NCBI GenBank assembly: GCA_934622035.1 | Contig: CAKTVG010000001.1 | Coordinates: 62,001 to 126,000, forward strand | Origin: an uncultured Oscillospiraceae bacterium | GTDB lineage: Bacteria > Bacillota > Clostridia > Oscillospirales > Oscillospiraceae | Direction: 5' to 3' | DNA: 64,000 bases | In this document: in pieces, positions 15,926 to 24,817 of the stretch | How positions within the stretch are numbered: position 1 is the stretch's first letter | Layout of the letters: each line of letters begins with the position of its first letter | Position numbers and translations under genes: made by a program | The notes under the pieces: generated by a model | Seen by the model: the letters and a program-made list of their open reading frames with translations, nothing else | Told to the model about the DNA's origin: nothing | Databases searched by the model: none

Positions 15926-17212
15926 ATGAAGCTCCGTTTTCCCGAAGGCTTCCTGCTGGGCGTTTCCTCCGCCGCAGCGCAGATCGAGGGCGGCGAGGTC
16001 GGCAGCAACTGGAACGACTGGTATCACAAGGGCCGCATCAAGGACGGCGGGGATCCCGCCGTGGCAGACGACCACTGGAACCGCTGGCGTGAGGACTGTG
16101 ACCTCATGGCGGCCATGGGCCTGCGCATCTGCCGGCTTGGTCTGGAATGGGCGCGGCTCGTGCCAAAGCGCGGCGAGCCGTCGCAGGAGGCCATCCGGCA
16201 TTATCGCGACGAGCTGAGCTATCTGCGCGAGCTTGGCATTCGTCCGCTGGTGACGATCCACCATTTCTCCAACCCCATGTGGTTTGAGGAAAAGGGCGCA
16301 TTCACGCGCCGGGAAAATCTGGAGGATTTTCTGGACTTTGTCCGCCTGTGCGCCGACTCCTTCGGCGACCTCGTAGGCGACTGGATTACCATCAACGAGC
16401 CGAACGTCTACGCGACGAACGGCTACTGCTTCGGCGCGTGGCCGCCGGGGCACACCTCCTACAGTGAGACCTTCCGCGTGATGGAGAACATGGCCTACTG
16501 CCACATCCGTGCCTATGGTATCCTCCACGAGACACGCAAAAAGCAGGGGCATTCCGATACCTTTGTGGGTTTTGCGAACCACGTTCGCGTCTTTGATCCA
16601 AAAAATCCGAAGAATCCGCTCCACCGCCTGCTTTCCCGCGCTGCGGAGTGGCTCTTCCAGGGCGCGCTGACGCTGGCGATGGGACGGGGAAAATTCCGCC
16701 TCCCGCTGCACAATCACTGGCATGTGAAGCCGGGCGAATACTGTGACTTCAACGGCGTGAACTACTATACGCGCACGACGGTTTCCGGCCTGGCCGACGG
16801 CGTCCGGGCCAACTCGCCGCGCAACGATCTGGACTGGGAAATTTACCCCGAGGGTCTGGTGCGCTGCGCGGAAAAGCTGCAAAAGGTTCTGCCGCGCCCG
16901 CTCTGGGTGACGGAAAACGGCACCTGCGACAACGACGACCGCTTCCGCGCCAGGTACATCTACGAGCATCTGGAGGCCGTCTGCACCTCCGGGCTGCCCT
17001 TCGAGCGCTATTATCACTGGTGCTTCTGCGATAATTTTGAATGGATCGAGGGCTACAGCGCCCGCTTTGGGCTGGTGCACGTCGACTACGAAACGCAAAC
17101 GCGCACCGTCAAGCGCTCGGGCGAATTCTACCGCCGGATGGCGGCGCAGGGCGGCGTGACGCAGGCGCTTTATGACGCCTATATTGCCGGGGAGGTGTAC
17201 GACGTCCGATGA
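15926..17212 (+). CDS. GH1 family beta-glycosidase
   Basis: This 428-residue (beta/alpha)8 retaining glycosidase has the two GH1 glutamates: acid/base E158 in ITINEPN and nucleophile E330 in LWVTENGT. The N-terminal FLLGVSSAAAQIEG and C-terminal WCFCDNFEW segments are typical, with WCFCDNFEWIEGY lining the -1 subsite. ATG 15926 follows AAGGAGG. No signal peptide, so it acts in the cytoplasm on imported beta-glucosides or beta-galactosides. It overlaps GH36 by 4 bases. Whether it takes phosphorylated substrates is not shown, but the adjacent GPH symporter imports unphosphorylated sugars. Confidence 0.92.
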   Translation: MKLRFPEGFLLGVSSAAAQIEGGEVGSNWNDWYHKGRIKDGGDPAVADDHWNRWREDCDLMAAMGLRICRLGLEWARLVPKRGEPSQEAIRHYRDELSYLRELGIRPLVTIHHFSNPMWFEEKGAFTRRENLEDFLDFVRLCADSFGDLVGDWITINEPNVYATNGYCFGAWPPGHTSYSETFRVMENMAYCHIRAYGILHETRKKQGHSDTFVGFANHVRVFDPKNPKNPLHRLLSRAAEWLFQGALTLAMGRGKFRLPLHNHWHVKPGEYCDFNGVNYYTRTTVSGLADGVRANSPRNDLDWEIYPEGLVRCAEKLQKVLPRPLWVTENGTCDNDDRFRARYIYEHLEAVCTSGLPFERYYHWCFCDNFEWIEGYSARFGLVHVDYETQTRTVKRSGEFYRRMAAQGGVTQALYDAYIAGEVYDVR

Positions 17213-19503
17213 TCGAGGAGAAAAACGGCGTATTTCATCTGCAAAACGAATCCGCCTCCTATCTGTTCCGCATCCGGCCGGAGGGCTTCGCGGAGCACCT
17301 GCATTTCGGCGTCCCGGTCTCCATGGATGACGCGCAGGCGCTGGCCGTGCGGCCGGGGCTGGGCTGGGGCGACAGCGTGCAGTACAGCGAGGAGAGCAAC
17401 GCCTGCTGTCTGGACATTCTGCCGCTGGAATGGAGCGGGCCGGGGCAGGGAGATTATCGCGAAAGTCCCGTTTCCCTGTCGCGCGGGGAGGCGGCCTTCG
17501 CCCCGTTATTTCATTACGAGGGCTTCACGCGCCACGAGTCGGACGCGCTTATGACCTGCGGCCTGCCGCAGTCGCGCGGCGGGCAGACGCTGGAGCTGCG
17601 CTTTTTCGACCGGCTGCACGCGCTGCGCCTGCGGCTGTTCTACGGCGTGTTTGAAACCGCCTTTACCCGCCGCGCCGTGCTGGAAAACTGCGGCGAGACG
17701 CCGGTGATCATCCACAAGCTGATGAGCTTCTGCCTCGATCTGCCGGGCGAATTTGAAATGCACACCTTTCACGGCGGCTGGATCGCCGAAACGCACCGGC
17801 AGGTCACGCCGGTGGGCCGTGCAGGGGTGGTCAGCGGCAGCACCTGCGGCGATTCCTCCAACCGCGCCAACGGCGGCTTTCTGCTTGCGGCGCCGGGCGC
17901 GGACGAGACGCGCGGCCGTGTCTACGGCGTCAATCTCGTCTACTCCGGCAGCCATTTTGCCGCTGCGCGGCGCAGCCAGCAGGGCCTGACGCGCGTGATG
18001 CAGGGCATCAGCCCGGCGGATTTTCACTGGGCGCTCGCGCCCGGCGAGAGCTTTGAAACGCCGGAGGCGGTGCTTGCCTTCTCCGAGAATGGCTTCGGCG
18101 GGCTTTCTGCCTGCATGCACCGCCATGTCAACCGCCACATTATTCCGGCGTACTGGCAAAACCGCCCGCGGCCCGTGCTTTATAACAGCTGGGAGGGCTG
18201 CATGTTTGACTTCACCGAGCGCCGCCTGCTGCGCCTTGCCGCAAAGGCGAAGGCGCTGGGCTGCGAGCTGTTCGTGCTGGACGACGGCTGGTTCGGCGCG
18301 AGGAATTCCGACCGCGCCGGTCTGGGTGACTATGCGGTCAACCGGAAAAAGCTGCCCGGCGGTCTGAGCCGTCTTGGACGCAGACTGAACGAAATGGGGC
18401 TGCAATTCGGCCTCTGGTTCGAGCCGGAGGCGGTCAACCCGGACAGCGACCTTTTCCGGGCGCATCCCGACTGGATCATCCCGGAGGACGGCACGCCGCT
18501 TCTGGGCCGCCACGAGCTGCGGCTCGACCTGAGCCGCCCGGAGGTGCGCGACTACATCGTCGAAAGCGTCGGCGGTGTTCTGGATTCCGCTCCGATCTCC
18601 TATGTCAAATGGGACATGAACCGCCACAGCCCCGCGCTGGGTGCGGCGGCGCACCGCAATGTGCTCGGGCTTTATGAGGTGCTGCGCCGCATTTTCGGCG
18701 CGCGGCCGGAGATTCTTCTGGAGAGCTGCGCCTCCGGCGGCGGGCGTTTTGACCTCGGCATGCTCTGCTTCTCGCCGCAGATCTGGGCCTCGGACGACAC
18801 CGACCCCGTCGAGCGGCTGGACATTCAGGACGGTCTGAGTTATCTGTATCCGCAGTCGGCCTGGGGCGCGCACGTTTCCCAGTCGCCGCATGCGCAGACG
18901 CTGCGCGCAACGCCGCTGTCCACGCGCGGCAACGTCAGCTTCTTCGGCCTTCTGGGCTACGAGCTGGATCTGGACGAGCTTTCGCCCGTGGAAGAGGCGG
19001 AGATTTCCGCGCAGATTGCCTTCTATAAGGCGCACCGCAGCGCCTTCCAGTTTGGAGAATTTTCCCGCCTGCCCTGTGAGGACGGCGCGGTCTGCTGGCA
19101 GGTGCGCGAGGAGGGGCGAGTGCTGGCCGGGCTGTTCCAGCGGTTGGTGCACGCCGCGCCGGGGCATGAGCGCCTGCGCGTGCCCGGCCTGCCGCGGGAG
19201 AAGCGCTATCATATCGTCTCCCGTCCCCAGCTTCTGAAGGTGGGCGGCTTCGGCTCCCTGCTGCGCCACGTCGCGCCGGTGAAGCTCAAGCCGGGCGGCC
19301 TGCTGCTCTCGGCGGCGGACCGGCACTACAAGCTCTATGACGCACAGCTCGACGTCTGCGCCTCAGGCGCGGCGCTGGCCGCGGGGATCGCCCTGCCGCA
19401 GCGCTTCGCCGGAACGGGCTACGACCCCGCCGTGCGCGTGCAGGGCGATTTTGGTTCAAATATTTATTGTATTGAGGAGGAAACGGAAAATGGAGAAGCT
19501 TGA
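17209..19503 (+). CDS. GH36 alpha-galactosidase
   Basis: The 764-residue protein has the Melibiase architecture: an N-terminal beta-supersandwich (1-310), a catalytic barrel (about 320-660) and a C-terminal beta domain. The nucleophile is D469 in YVKWDMNR, and the acid/base lies in SDDTD (529-532, probably D530). WFEPEAVNPDSDL and the ESCASGGGRFDLGM loop are further signatures. It should remove alpha-galactosyl groups from melibiose, raffinose or galactomannan fragments. It overlaps the GH1 gene by ATGA and the symporter by 14 bases, so one transcript links import and hydrolysis. Confidence 0.94.
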   Translation: MIEEKNGVFHLQNESASYLFRIRPEGFAEHLHFGVPVSMDDAQALAVRPGLGWGDSVQYSEESNACCLDILPLEWSGPGQGDYRESPVSLSRGEAAFAPLFHYEGFTRHESDALMTCGLPQSRGGQTLELRFFDRLHALRLRLFYGVFETAFTRRAVLENCGETPVIIHKLMSFCLDLPGEFEMHTFHGGWIAETHRQVTPVGRAGVVSGSTCGDSSNRANGGFLLAAPGADETRGRVYGVNLVYSGSHFAAARRSQQGLTRVMQGISPADFHWALAPGESFETPEAVLAFSENGFGGLSACMHRHVNRHIIPAYWQNRPRPVLYNSWEGCMFDFTERRLLRLAAKAKALGCELFVLDDGWFGARNSDRAGLGDYAVNRKKLPGGLSRLGRRLNEMGLQFGLWFEPEAVNPDSDLFRAHPDWIIPEDGTPLLGRHELRLDLSRPEVRDYIVESVGGVLDSAPISYVKWDMNRHSPALGAAAHRNVLGLYEVLRRIFGARPEILLESCASGGGRFDLGMLCFSPQIWASDDTDPVERLDIQDGLSYLYPQSAWGAHVSQSPHAQTLRATPLSTRGNVSFFGLLGYELDLDELSPVEEAEISAQIAFYKAHRSAFQFGEFSRLPCEDGAVCWQVREEGRVLAGLFQRLVHAAPGHERLRVPGLPREKRYHIVSRPQLLKVGGFGSLLRHVAPVKLKPGGLLLSAADRHYKLYDAQLDVCASGAALAAGIALPQRFAGTGYDPAVRVQGDFGSNIYCIEEETENGEA

Positions 19504-20857
19504 CCGCCGCAACAAATATTTCTTTGGCCTCGGCACGATCGGCCGGGATATGTTCTACTCGTTTGAGGCGAACGCACTTTTGTACTTCCTGTCGAATGTG
19601 CTGTCCCTGCCGCTGAAGGTCTTCGCCGCCGTCAGTCTGGTGCTGTCTATCCTGCGCATCGCCGATGCGCTGAACGACCCGATCACCGGCCTGGTCATCG
19701 ACAACATCCACACAAAGTGGGGCAAATTCAAACCCGCCATTCTGGTCGGCGGCGTTCTGAGCGTGGTGTTCTACCTCGTGCTCTTCGGCAACATTGGCAA
19801 TGGCGCGGCCTATGTCATTTTCTTTGCCATTGCCTATATTCTCTGGGACATCAGCTACGGCATCAATGACATCGCCTACTGGACGCTCCTGCCCGCCCTG
19901 ACGCAGGATCAGAAGCGCCGCGAGAGTTACGGCGCCTTCGCGCGCATCTGCGCCAACATCGGCATGTATATCATCATGGTGGGCTGGCAGCCCCTGACGA
20001 AGGCGCTCGGCAATACGCCGAAGAGCTGGCTCCTCGTTGCTACGGCGGTCAGCGCGCTCTATCTGGGCTTCCTCTGCTTCCCGCTGTTCGGCGTGAAGGA
20101 AAACCGCAGCTACCGCGAGGAGCCGTCGGAGAAGATCGGCCTGAAGGACATGTGGCGCGCGCTCGTGTCGAACGATCAGCTGCTCTGGACGACGCTGGCC
20201 ATGAGCCTGTTCATGATCGGCTACTGCACGACGACCGGCTTTGCCACCTATTACATGCAGTACCTCTATGGCGACCTTGACATGTACGCCGTGCTCGCTG
20301 CCGTCTGCGGCGTGGCGCAGCTGGCCGCGCTGATGATTTTCCCGCTGTTTTCCAAGCGCTTCAACCGCCGCCAGCTCTACACCGCCGCGACGGTGCTGGT
20401 GATCGTCGGCTACGCCGTCTTCGCCTTTGCGGAAAAGAGCCTGGTCATGATTGCCGTCGCCGCCGTCATCATTTTCGTCGGGCAGGCCTTCATCCAGCTG
20501 CTGATGCTGATGTTCCTGGCGGACACGATCGAATACGGCCAGTGGAAGCTGGGCCGCCGCATGGAATCGGTCACCTTCTCCATCCAGCCTCTGGTCAACA
20601 AGATCGGCGGCGCACTGTCCACGGGGCTGATCTCCCTGTCCGTCATTCTGGCTGGCATCAAGACCCACGAGAGCGACGCCCCGGCAGAGATGATCGATGC
20701 CGCCGGAAAGCTGACGGTCAAGCTGGCGATGTTCGCCGTGCCGCTGATTCTGATCGTCGCGGGCTACATCATCTACCGTGCAAAGTATAAGATCGACGAG
20801 AATTTCTACGGGCAGATTCTCTCCGACCTGAAGGAAAAGGAGACGGTGGAAAAATGA
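19490..20857 (+). CDS. GPH-family sugar:cation symporter
   Basis: The start is ATG 19490 behind GAGGAGG, inside the GH36 gene. The 455-residue protein has twelve hydrophobic helices in the MFS-like GPH (glycoside-pentoside-hexuronide) pattern: GLGTIGRDMFYSF near the start, ADALNDPITGLVIDN after helix 2, and a C-terminal LADTIEYGQWKLGRR loop typical of MelB/XynP relatives. It probably imports the galactosides hydrolysed by the GH1 and GH36 enzymes, with Na+ or H+. The stop codon lies one base before the CIRCE inverted repeat, whose hairpin could also end this transcript. Confidence 0.9.
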   Translation: MEKLDRRNKYFFGLGTIGRDMFYSFEANALLYFLSNVLSLPLKVFAAVSLVLSILRIADALNDPITGLVIDNIHTKWGKFKPAILVGGVLSVVFYLVLFGNIGNGAAYVIFFAIAYILWDISYGINDIAYWTLLPALTQDQKRRESYGAFARICANIGMYIIMVGWQPLTKALGNTPKSWLLVATAVSALYLGFLCFPLFGVKENRSYREEPSEKIGLKDMWRALVSNDQLLWTTLAMSLFMIGYCTTTGFATYYMQYLYGDLDMYAVLAAVCGVAQLAALMIFPLFSKRFNRRQLYTAATVLVIVGYAVFAFAEKSLVMIAVAAVIIFVGQAFIQLLMLMFLADTIEYGQWKLGRRMESVTFSIQPLVNKIGGALSTGLISLSVILAGIKTHESDAPAEMIDAAGKLTVKLAMFAVPLILIVAGYIIYRAKYKIDENFYGQILSDLKEKETVEK

Positions 20858-20858
20858 T

Positions 20859-20885
20859 TTAGCACTCTTTTGCTCAGAGTGCTAA
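20859..20885 (+). promoter_or_regulatory. CIRCE element (HrcA operator) upstream of hsp20
   Basis: TTAGCACTC-N9-GAGTGCTAA is a perfect CIRCE: arms at 20859-20867 and 20877-20885. HrcA binds it to repress heat-shock genes. It lies 125 bases before the hsp20 start. No convincing -35/-10 pair is visible; CGTTCATATT is repeated at 20898-20907 and 20920-20929 in the same leader. Confidence 0.93.
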
Positions 20886-21010
20886 ATGTTCACAGACCGT
20901 TCATATTTGAAGCATGATTCGTTCATATTCCGGCGGGATAATGAAGCCAGAAATAAAGAAAAGAACAAACCACGGGACACCGTGGGGAATTCCAAATGGA
21001 GGAATGAATC

Positions 21011-21445
21011 ATGTTGAATCTCACACCGTATCGTAAGCATAACGAAGCAACAATGTATAACCCCTTCCGTGAGCTGGAGGACTTCGAGCGCAGCATCTTT
21101 GCGCCGGATACCCTGGCCTCCTTCCGCACCGACATTGAAGACGAGGGCGACAAGCTGGTTCTCTCCGCCGATCTGCCGGGCTTTGACAAGAAGGACATCC
21201 ACATCGACGTTGACAACGACCAGCTCGTTATCCACGCCGAGCGTCATTCCAACTACGAGAAGCAGGAAAAGAAGAACGGCTATCTGCGCTGCGAGCGCTC
21301 CTATGGCAGCTACAGCAGAAGCTTCAGCCTCGACGGCATCGACGCCGACAAGATCAGCGCATCGTATAATAACGGTGTCCTGACCCTGAACCTGCCGAAG
21401 CAGGCACCCGCAAAGGCCGCCGCCCGCCGTCTGGAAATCGAATAA
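21011..21445 (+). CDS. Hsp20 / alpha-crystallin small heat-shock protein
   Basis: This ATP-independent holdase keeps unfolding proteins soluble. The 144 residues contain an N-terminal arm, the alpha-crystallin domain (about 38-132) with DLPGFDKKDIHIDVDNDQL, and the hallmark GVLTLNLPK strand near residue 121-129. The C-terminal tail ends in RRLEIE and the usual I-x-I motif is replaced by LEIE. ATG 21011 follows GGAGG. The CIRCE site upstream indicates HrcA repression and heat induction. A strong terminator follows. Confidence 0.95.
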   Translation: MLNLTPYRKHNEATMYNPFRELEDFERSIFAPDTLASFRTDIEDEGDKLVLSADLPGFDKKDIHIDVDNDQLVIHAERHSNYEKQEKKNGYLRCERSYGSYSRSFSLDGIDADKISASYNNGVLTLNLPKQAPAKAAARRLEIE

Positions 21446-21480
21446 CGATTTTTCGTCTTCGTTCATCGTCCGAAATAAGG

Positions 21481-21516
21481 AAGCGCCTCAGTTCATCCGA
21501 ACTGAGGCGCTTTTTT
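21481..21516. terminator. bidirectional terminator between hsp20 and the kinase gene
   Basis: A perfect 14-bp stem (21481-21494 with 21499-21512) with loop ATCC is followed by TTTTTT on the plus strand. It may also serve the convergent histidine kinase transcript. Confidence 0.85.
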
Positions 21517-21547
21517 GCGGCCACGGCACGCCGTGGCCCTATGGATG
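21517..21547. repeat. intergenic palindromic repeat, copy A
   Basis: The 31-base unit built on GGCCACGGCACGCCGTGGCC matches 40313-40343 at 29 of 31 positions. It is a near-perfect palindrome (21519-21538) followed by CTATGGATG. Confidence 0.7.
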
Positions 21548-21562
21548 AACCGGAAATCAGAA

Positions 21563-22591
21563 TCATTTCGGCAAAATCACGCGGAAGGTTGCGCCCTGCT
21601 GCGGCGCGCTTTCCACCTCCACAACGCCCTGCGAAAGCTCCACGATGCGCTTGACCAGCGCAAGGCCGAGACCGTTGCCGAGGGATTTGCGGGAGCTGTC
21701 GCCCTGATAAAATTTCTCAAAAATATGCTTCTGTACCTCAGGCGTCATGCCGCAGCCGTGGTCCGTCACGCTCACGACGACGCATTCGGTCTGCTCGAGC
21801 AGGCGGATGCCGATCTCCTGCCCCGGCTCGCTGAACTTGATGGCGTTGCCGATCAGATTCGTCCAGACCTGCCCAAGCAGGCTCTCGCAGCCTGTGATGC
21901 TCACGGGGTCGAGGACGGCGTCAAAGCCGATGTTTTTCTCCGTCCACTGCGGCTCCAGCGCGACGACCGCCTGCCGGATCTGCTCGTCGAGCCGGAAAAC
22001 GACGCTCTGCTCCGAGAGGGATTTGCTCTCGATTTTCGAGAGCATCAGAATATTGCCGACCAGCGTGGACAGGCGGTGGATGTTCAGAAGAATCTTGTTC
22101 AGGTATTCCTCGCGCTCCGCCTGGGACAGCGCGCTGTCCTGAAGCAGCATGGCATAGCCCTCGATGGCGGTCAGCGGCGTTTTGAACTCGTGGGAAACGT
22201 TGGCGACGAAGTCGTTGCTGAGCGTGGAGATGCTGTCCAGCTCGCGCACCATGGCGTTGAAATTGCGGAAGGTTGTCTGCACCTCTTCGAGCTTGCTGCC
22301 GTCCTCCACGGTGATGCGGAAATTCCCGCGCGCAACCTCCTTAGAGGCGTTGCTGAGCTTGACCATGGGCGCAAGCAGGCGGCGGCCGATGAAAAAGCTC
22401 ACCAGACCGCCCGCAATGGCCGAGACGAACAGCAGACCCAGCAGGGTGGAGAAATTCAGGTTGTGGATCACGTTCAGCCTTTGCAGCAGATACAGCGCCC
22501 CGGCGACGGCGGCGAAGGAGATCACTACGACCACGAAGATAATCAAAAGATAGTACGTCCGCATCCGCAGGGAATATTTTCTCTGCTTCAT
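21563..22591 (-). CDS. sensor histidine kinase
   Basis: The 342-residue membrane kinase has two N-terminal helices (about 13-36 and 50-70) with almost no extracytoplasmic loop between them, then HAMP (72-123), HisKA with H134 in NVSHEFKTPL, and an HATPase_c domain with NLIGNAIKF (N box) and GNGLGLALV (G2 box). The short outside loop suggests it senses within or at the membrane. It overlaps the response regulator by 4 bases and is its partner. The signal is unknown. Confidence 0.93.
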   Translation of the reverse strand: MKQRKYSLRMRTYYLLIIFVVVVISFAAVAGALYLLQRLNVIHNLNFSTLLGLLFVSAIAGGLVSFFIGRRLLAPMVKLSNASKEVARGNFRITVEDGSKLEEVQTTFRNFNAMVRELDSISTLSNDFVANVSHEFKTPLTAIEGYAMLLQDSALSQAEREEYLNKILLNIHRLSTLVGNILMLSKIESKSLSEQSVVFRLDEQIRQAVVALEPQWTEKNIGFDAVLDPVSITGCESLLGQVWTNLIGNAIKFSEPGQEIGIRLLEQTECVVVSVTDHGCGMTPEVQKHIFEKFYQGDSSRKSLGNGLGLALVKRIVELSQGVVEVESAPQQGATFRVILPK

Positions 22592-23259
22592 TTCTTGACC
22601 GCCTTATATCCGATACCGCGAACGGTGATAATCTCAAAGTCGGGATTGTCGCGGAAGTGGTCGCGCAGGCGGTTGATGTGCACATCGACCGTGCGCGGGT
22701 CGGTCTGAGAATCCACGCCCCAGATGTCGTCCATGAGCTGCTGGCGCGTGAAGATATGCGCAGGCGAGGACACCAGCTTGTAAAGCAGGAGAAACTCCTT
22801 CTGCGGCAGGACGACCTGACTGCCGTCCGTGCGGACGGTGAAGGAGTCAAACTCGAAGGTCGTGCCGCCGATGCTCTGGCGGCGGTCGGCCACCATCTGC
22901 GCCCGGCGCAGCAGCGCACGGATGCGCAGCACCAGCTCGTTGACGTTGACGGGCTTGACCATATAGTCGTCCGTTCCGGCAAGAAAGCCGAACTGCATGT
23001 CCTGAAAGCTGTCCTTGGCGGTGATCATCAGCACGGGGATGTTATTGCCCGCGTCGCGCAGTGAGCGCACGAGGGCATAGCCGTCCATGCGCGGCATCAT
23101 GATGTCCGAAACGATCAGGTCGATATATTCCTTTTCCAGCGCCTCCAGTGCGGCGGCGCCGTCCGGAACGCCGATTGCGGTAAAGCCGCTGCGCGTGAGC
23201 ACGCGGCAGAAAAGCTGCTGAAGCTCGGCGTCATCCTCGGCAACCAGAATTTTAAACAT
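22588..23259 (-). CDS. OmpR/PhoB-family response regulator
   Basis: ATG 23259 follows GGAGGTGA at ideal distance. The 223-residue protein has a receiver domain (1-118) with acidic pocket D9-D10, phosphoacceptor D52 (LIVSDIMMPRMDG), T80 in MITAKD and K102 in VKPVN. The C-terminal winged helix (about 130-222) shows DPRTVDVHINRLRDHF as recognition helix and VRGIGYK. It pairs with the kinase. The divergent promoter of the membrane-protein operon has 10-11-bp phased TTRAY repeats, the kind of site this family binds. Confidence 0.95.
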   Translation of the reverse strand: MFKILVAEDDAELQQLFCRVLTRSGFTAIGVPDGAAALEALEKEYIDLIVSDIMMPRMDGYALVRSLRDAGNNIPVLMITAKDSFQDMQFGFLAGTDDYMVKPVNVNELVLRIRALLRRAQMVADRRQSIGGTTFEFDSFTVRTDGSQVVLPQKEFLLLYKLVSSPAHIFTRQQLMDDIWGVDSQTDPRTVDVHINRLRDHFRDNPDFEIITVRGIGYKAVKK

Positions 23260-23280
23260 GGAATCACCTCCGCTGCGACA

Positions 23281-23310
23281 AGTATACCATAAACGGCGGA
23301 AAAAGTCCAA
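23281..23310 (-). promoter_or_regulatory. promoter of the two-component operon
   Basis: TTGGAC (23310-23305), an 18-base spacer and TATACT (23286-23281) on the minus strand, 21 bases before the response-regulator start. Confidence 0.6.
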
Positions 23311-23348
23311 CCGCCGCGGGAAAAACCGGGCGAAAGCGAAGCGGTTTT

Positions 23349-23401
23349 TTAACGGAAGTTGATGTCCAGTTGATGTTGCGTTTATATTTCCGGAGTATAA
23401 T
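23349..23401 (+). promoter_or_regulatory. phased TTRAY repeats and -10 box of the membrane-protein operon
   Basis: TTAAC (23349), TTGAT (23359), TTGAT (23370) and TTTAT (23381) repeat every 10-11 bases and end next to a TATAAT at 23396-23401. There is no TTGACA-like -35. This is the layout of promoters activated by OmpR/PhoB-family regulators, and such a gene lies divergently 90 bases away. Confidence 0.55.
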
Positions 23402-23433
23402 AAAAACATAATAGGAAACGGAGGGGTCATCCC

Positions 23434-24249
23434 ATGAGAAAAGGCCGCTGGAGAAGCTACCTGGAAGGCAAGAGCAAGCTGACCGTCGCCCTGTATGCCA
23501 TTGTGCGTATCATCGTGCTTGGCGTTCTGGTGCGTTCGATTTTTACGGGTCAGCTGGAAAGTGTGTATACCTGCCTTCTGACGCTGTTTCTGCTGTTTCT
23601 GCCGGCGATCGTTTCGCAGAAGCTGCACATTCAGCTGCCGACCGGTCTGGAGGTCACGCTGATCGTGTTCATCTTCGCGGCGGAAATTCTGGGAGAGCTG
23701 GCCTGCTTCTATGTGACGGTGCCCTTCTGGGATAAGGCGCTGCACACGACCAGCGGCTTCATCTACGCCGCCGTCGGCTACTCCATGGCGGATATCCTCA
23801 ACCGCGACCACCGCGTGAGCTTCCAGCTTTCGCCGATCTTTCTGGCGCTCGTCGCCTTCTGCTTCTCGATGACCATCGGCGCACTGTGGGAAATCTTTGA
23901 GTTCTCCGTGGACCGCCTGTTCATGAAGGATATGCAGAAGGACACCGTCGTCAACGTCATCACCTCGGTTGCGCTCGACCCGACCAACAGCAACATTCCC
24001 ATTACGATTTCCGGTATTACGGATGTCGCCGTGAACGGCCAGAGCCTCGGCCTCGGCGGCTATCTGGACATCGGCCTTTATGATACCATGGGCGATCTGA
24101 TCGTCAATCTCATCGGCGCGCTGGTTTTCAGCACCATCGGCTTCTTCCAGCAAAAGCATCGCAAAAAGTCGAAGGTTGCGGAAATGTTCGTGCCGACCGT
24201 GCAGGAGGGGGAGAAAACGAATGAGCGAGAAGGAACAGGAGAGAATTGA
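23434..24249 (+). CDS. multi-pass membrane protein (DUF2238/YjdF-like)
   Basis: The 271-residue protein has about seven hydrophobic segments and resembles the YjdF/DUF2238 family in its core: DKALHTTSGFIYAAVGYS, then SMTIGALWEIFEFSVD and MQKDT. Acidic and His residues in these segments suggest a catalytic or ion-binding centre, but no function is known to me. ATG follows GGAGGGG. The C-terminal tail is charged. It overlaps the phosphatidyltransferase gene by 29 bases. Its promoter carries a probable response-regulator site. Confidence 0.7.
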   Translation: MRKGRWRSYLEGKSKLTVALYAIVRIIVLGVLVRSIFTGQLESVYTCLLTLFLLFLPAIVSQKLHIQLPTGLEVTLIVFIFAAEILGELACFYVTVPFWDKALHTTSGFIYAAVGYSMADILNRDHRVSFQLSPIFLALVAFCFSMTIGALWEIFEFSVDRLFMKDMQKDTVVNVITSVALDPTNSNIPITISGITDVAVNGQSLGLGGYLDIGLYDTMGDLIVNLIGALVFSTIGFFQQKHRKKSKVAEMFVPTVQEGEKTNEREGTGEN

Positions 24250-24817
24250 AAACGCGCAGCGCGCGGACACGCACAAGGTTTTGACCCTGCCGAATCTTCT
24301 GAGCTTTTTCCGGATTCTGCTGATTCCGGTCATCATCGTGCTGTACTATCATGCGCAGTATGTCTGGGCCTTTGCGCTGCTGCTGCTCTCCGGCGCGACG
24401 GACGTCGTCGACGGCTGGATTGCCCGTACCTTCCATATGGTCTCAGATTTCGGCAAGGCCATTGACCCCGTCGCCGATAAGCTGACGCAGATTGCGGTGC
24501 TGCTGTGTCTGATGCTGCCGGATTACTGGTGGATGGTCGCCATCCTTGCCTGCAAGGAGGTCTCCATCGGCATTCTGACGCTCATTGCGCTGCGCCGGAC
24601 GCACAGCGTCTACAGCGCGGGCTGGTACGGTAAGCTCTGCACCGTGGCCATTTATCTGTCCATGTTCGTTCTGGTGCTCTGGCGGAATCCGAATCCCACC
24701 TTTGTGCTTGTGGATGCGATCGTCTGCTCGGCGCTGATCGTTCTGGCCTTTGTGCTCTACCTGATCCGCTACACCGCGATCCTGCGCGGCGCCGGCCGAA
24801 AGGGGGAGACGGCATGA
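24221..24817 (+). CDS. CDP-alcohol phosphatidyltransferase (PgsA-like)
   Basis: This integral membrane enzyme transfers a phosphatidyl group from CDP-diacylglycerol to an alcohol, most likely glycerol 3-phosphate. The 198 residues hold the complete signature D61-x2-D64-G65-x2-A68-R69-x8-G78-x3-D82-x3-D86 and about five helices. A longer frame begins upstream, but ATG 24221 has GGAG at good spacing. A cell normally has one essential pgsA elsewhere, so this regulated copy next to a two-component system may be an accessory or paralogue. Substrate is inferred. Confidence 0.85.
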   Translation: MSEKEQERIENAQRADTHKVLTLPNLLSFFRILLIPVIIVLYYHAQYVWAFALLLLSGATDVVDGWIARTFHMVSDFGKAIDPVADKLTQIAVLLCLMLPDYWWMVAILACKEVSIGILTLIALRRTHSVYSAGWYGKLCTVAIYLSMFVLVLWRNPNPTFVLVDAIVCSALIVLAFVLYLIRYTAILRGAGRKGETA

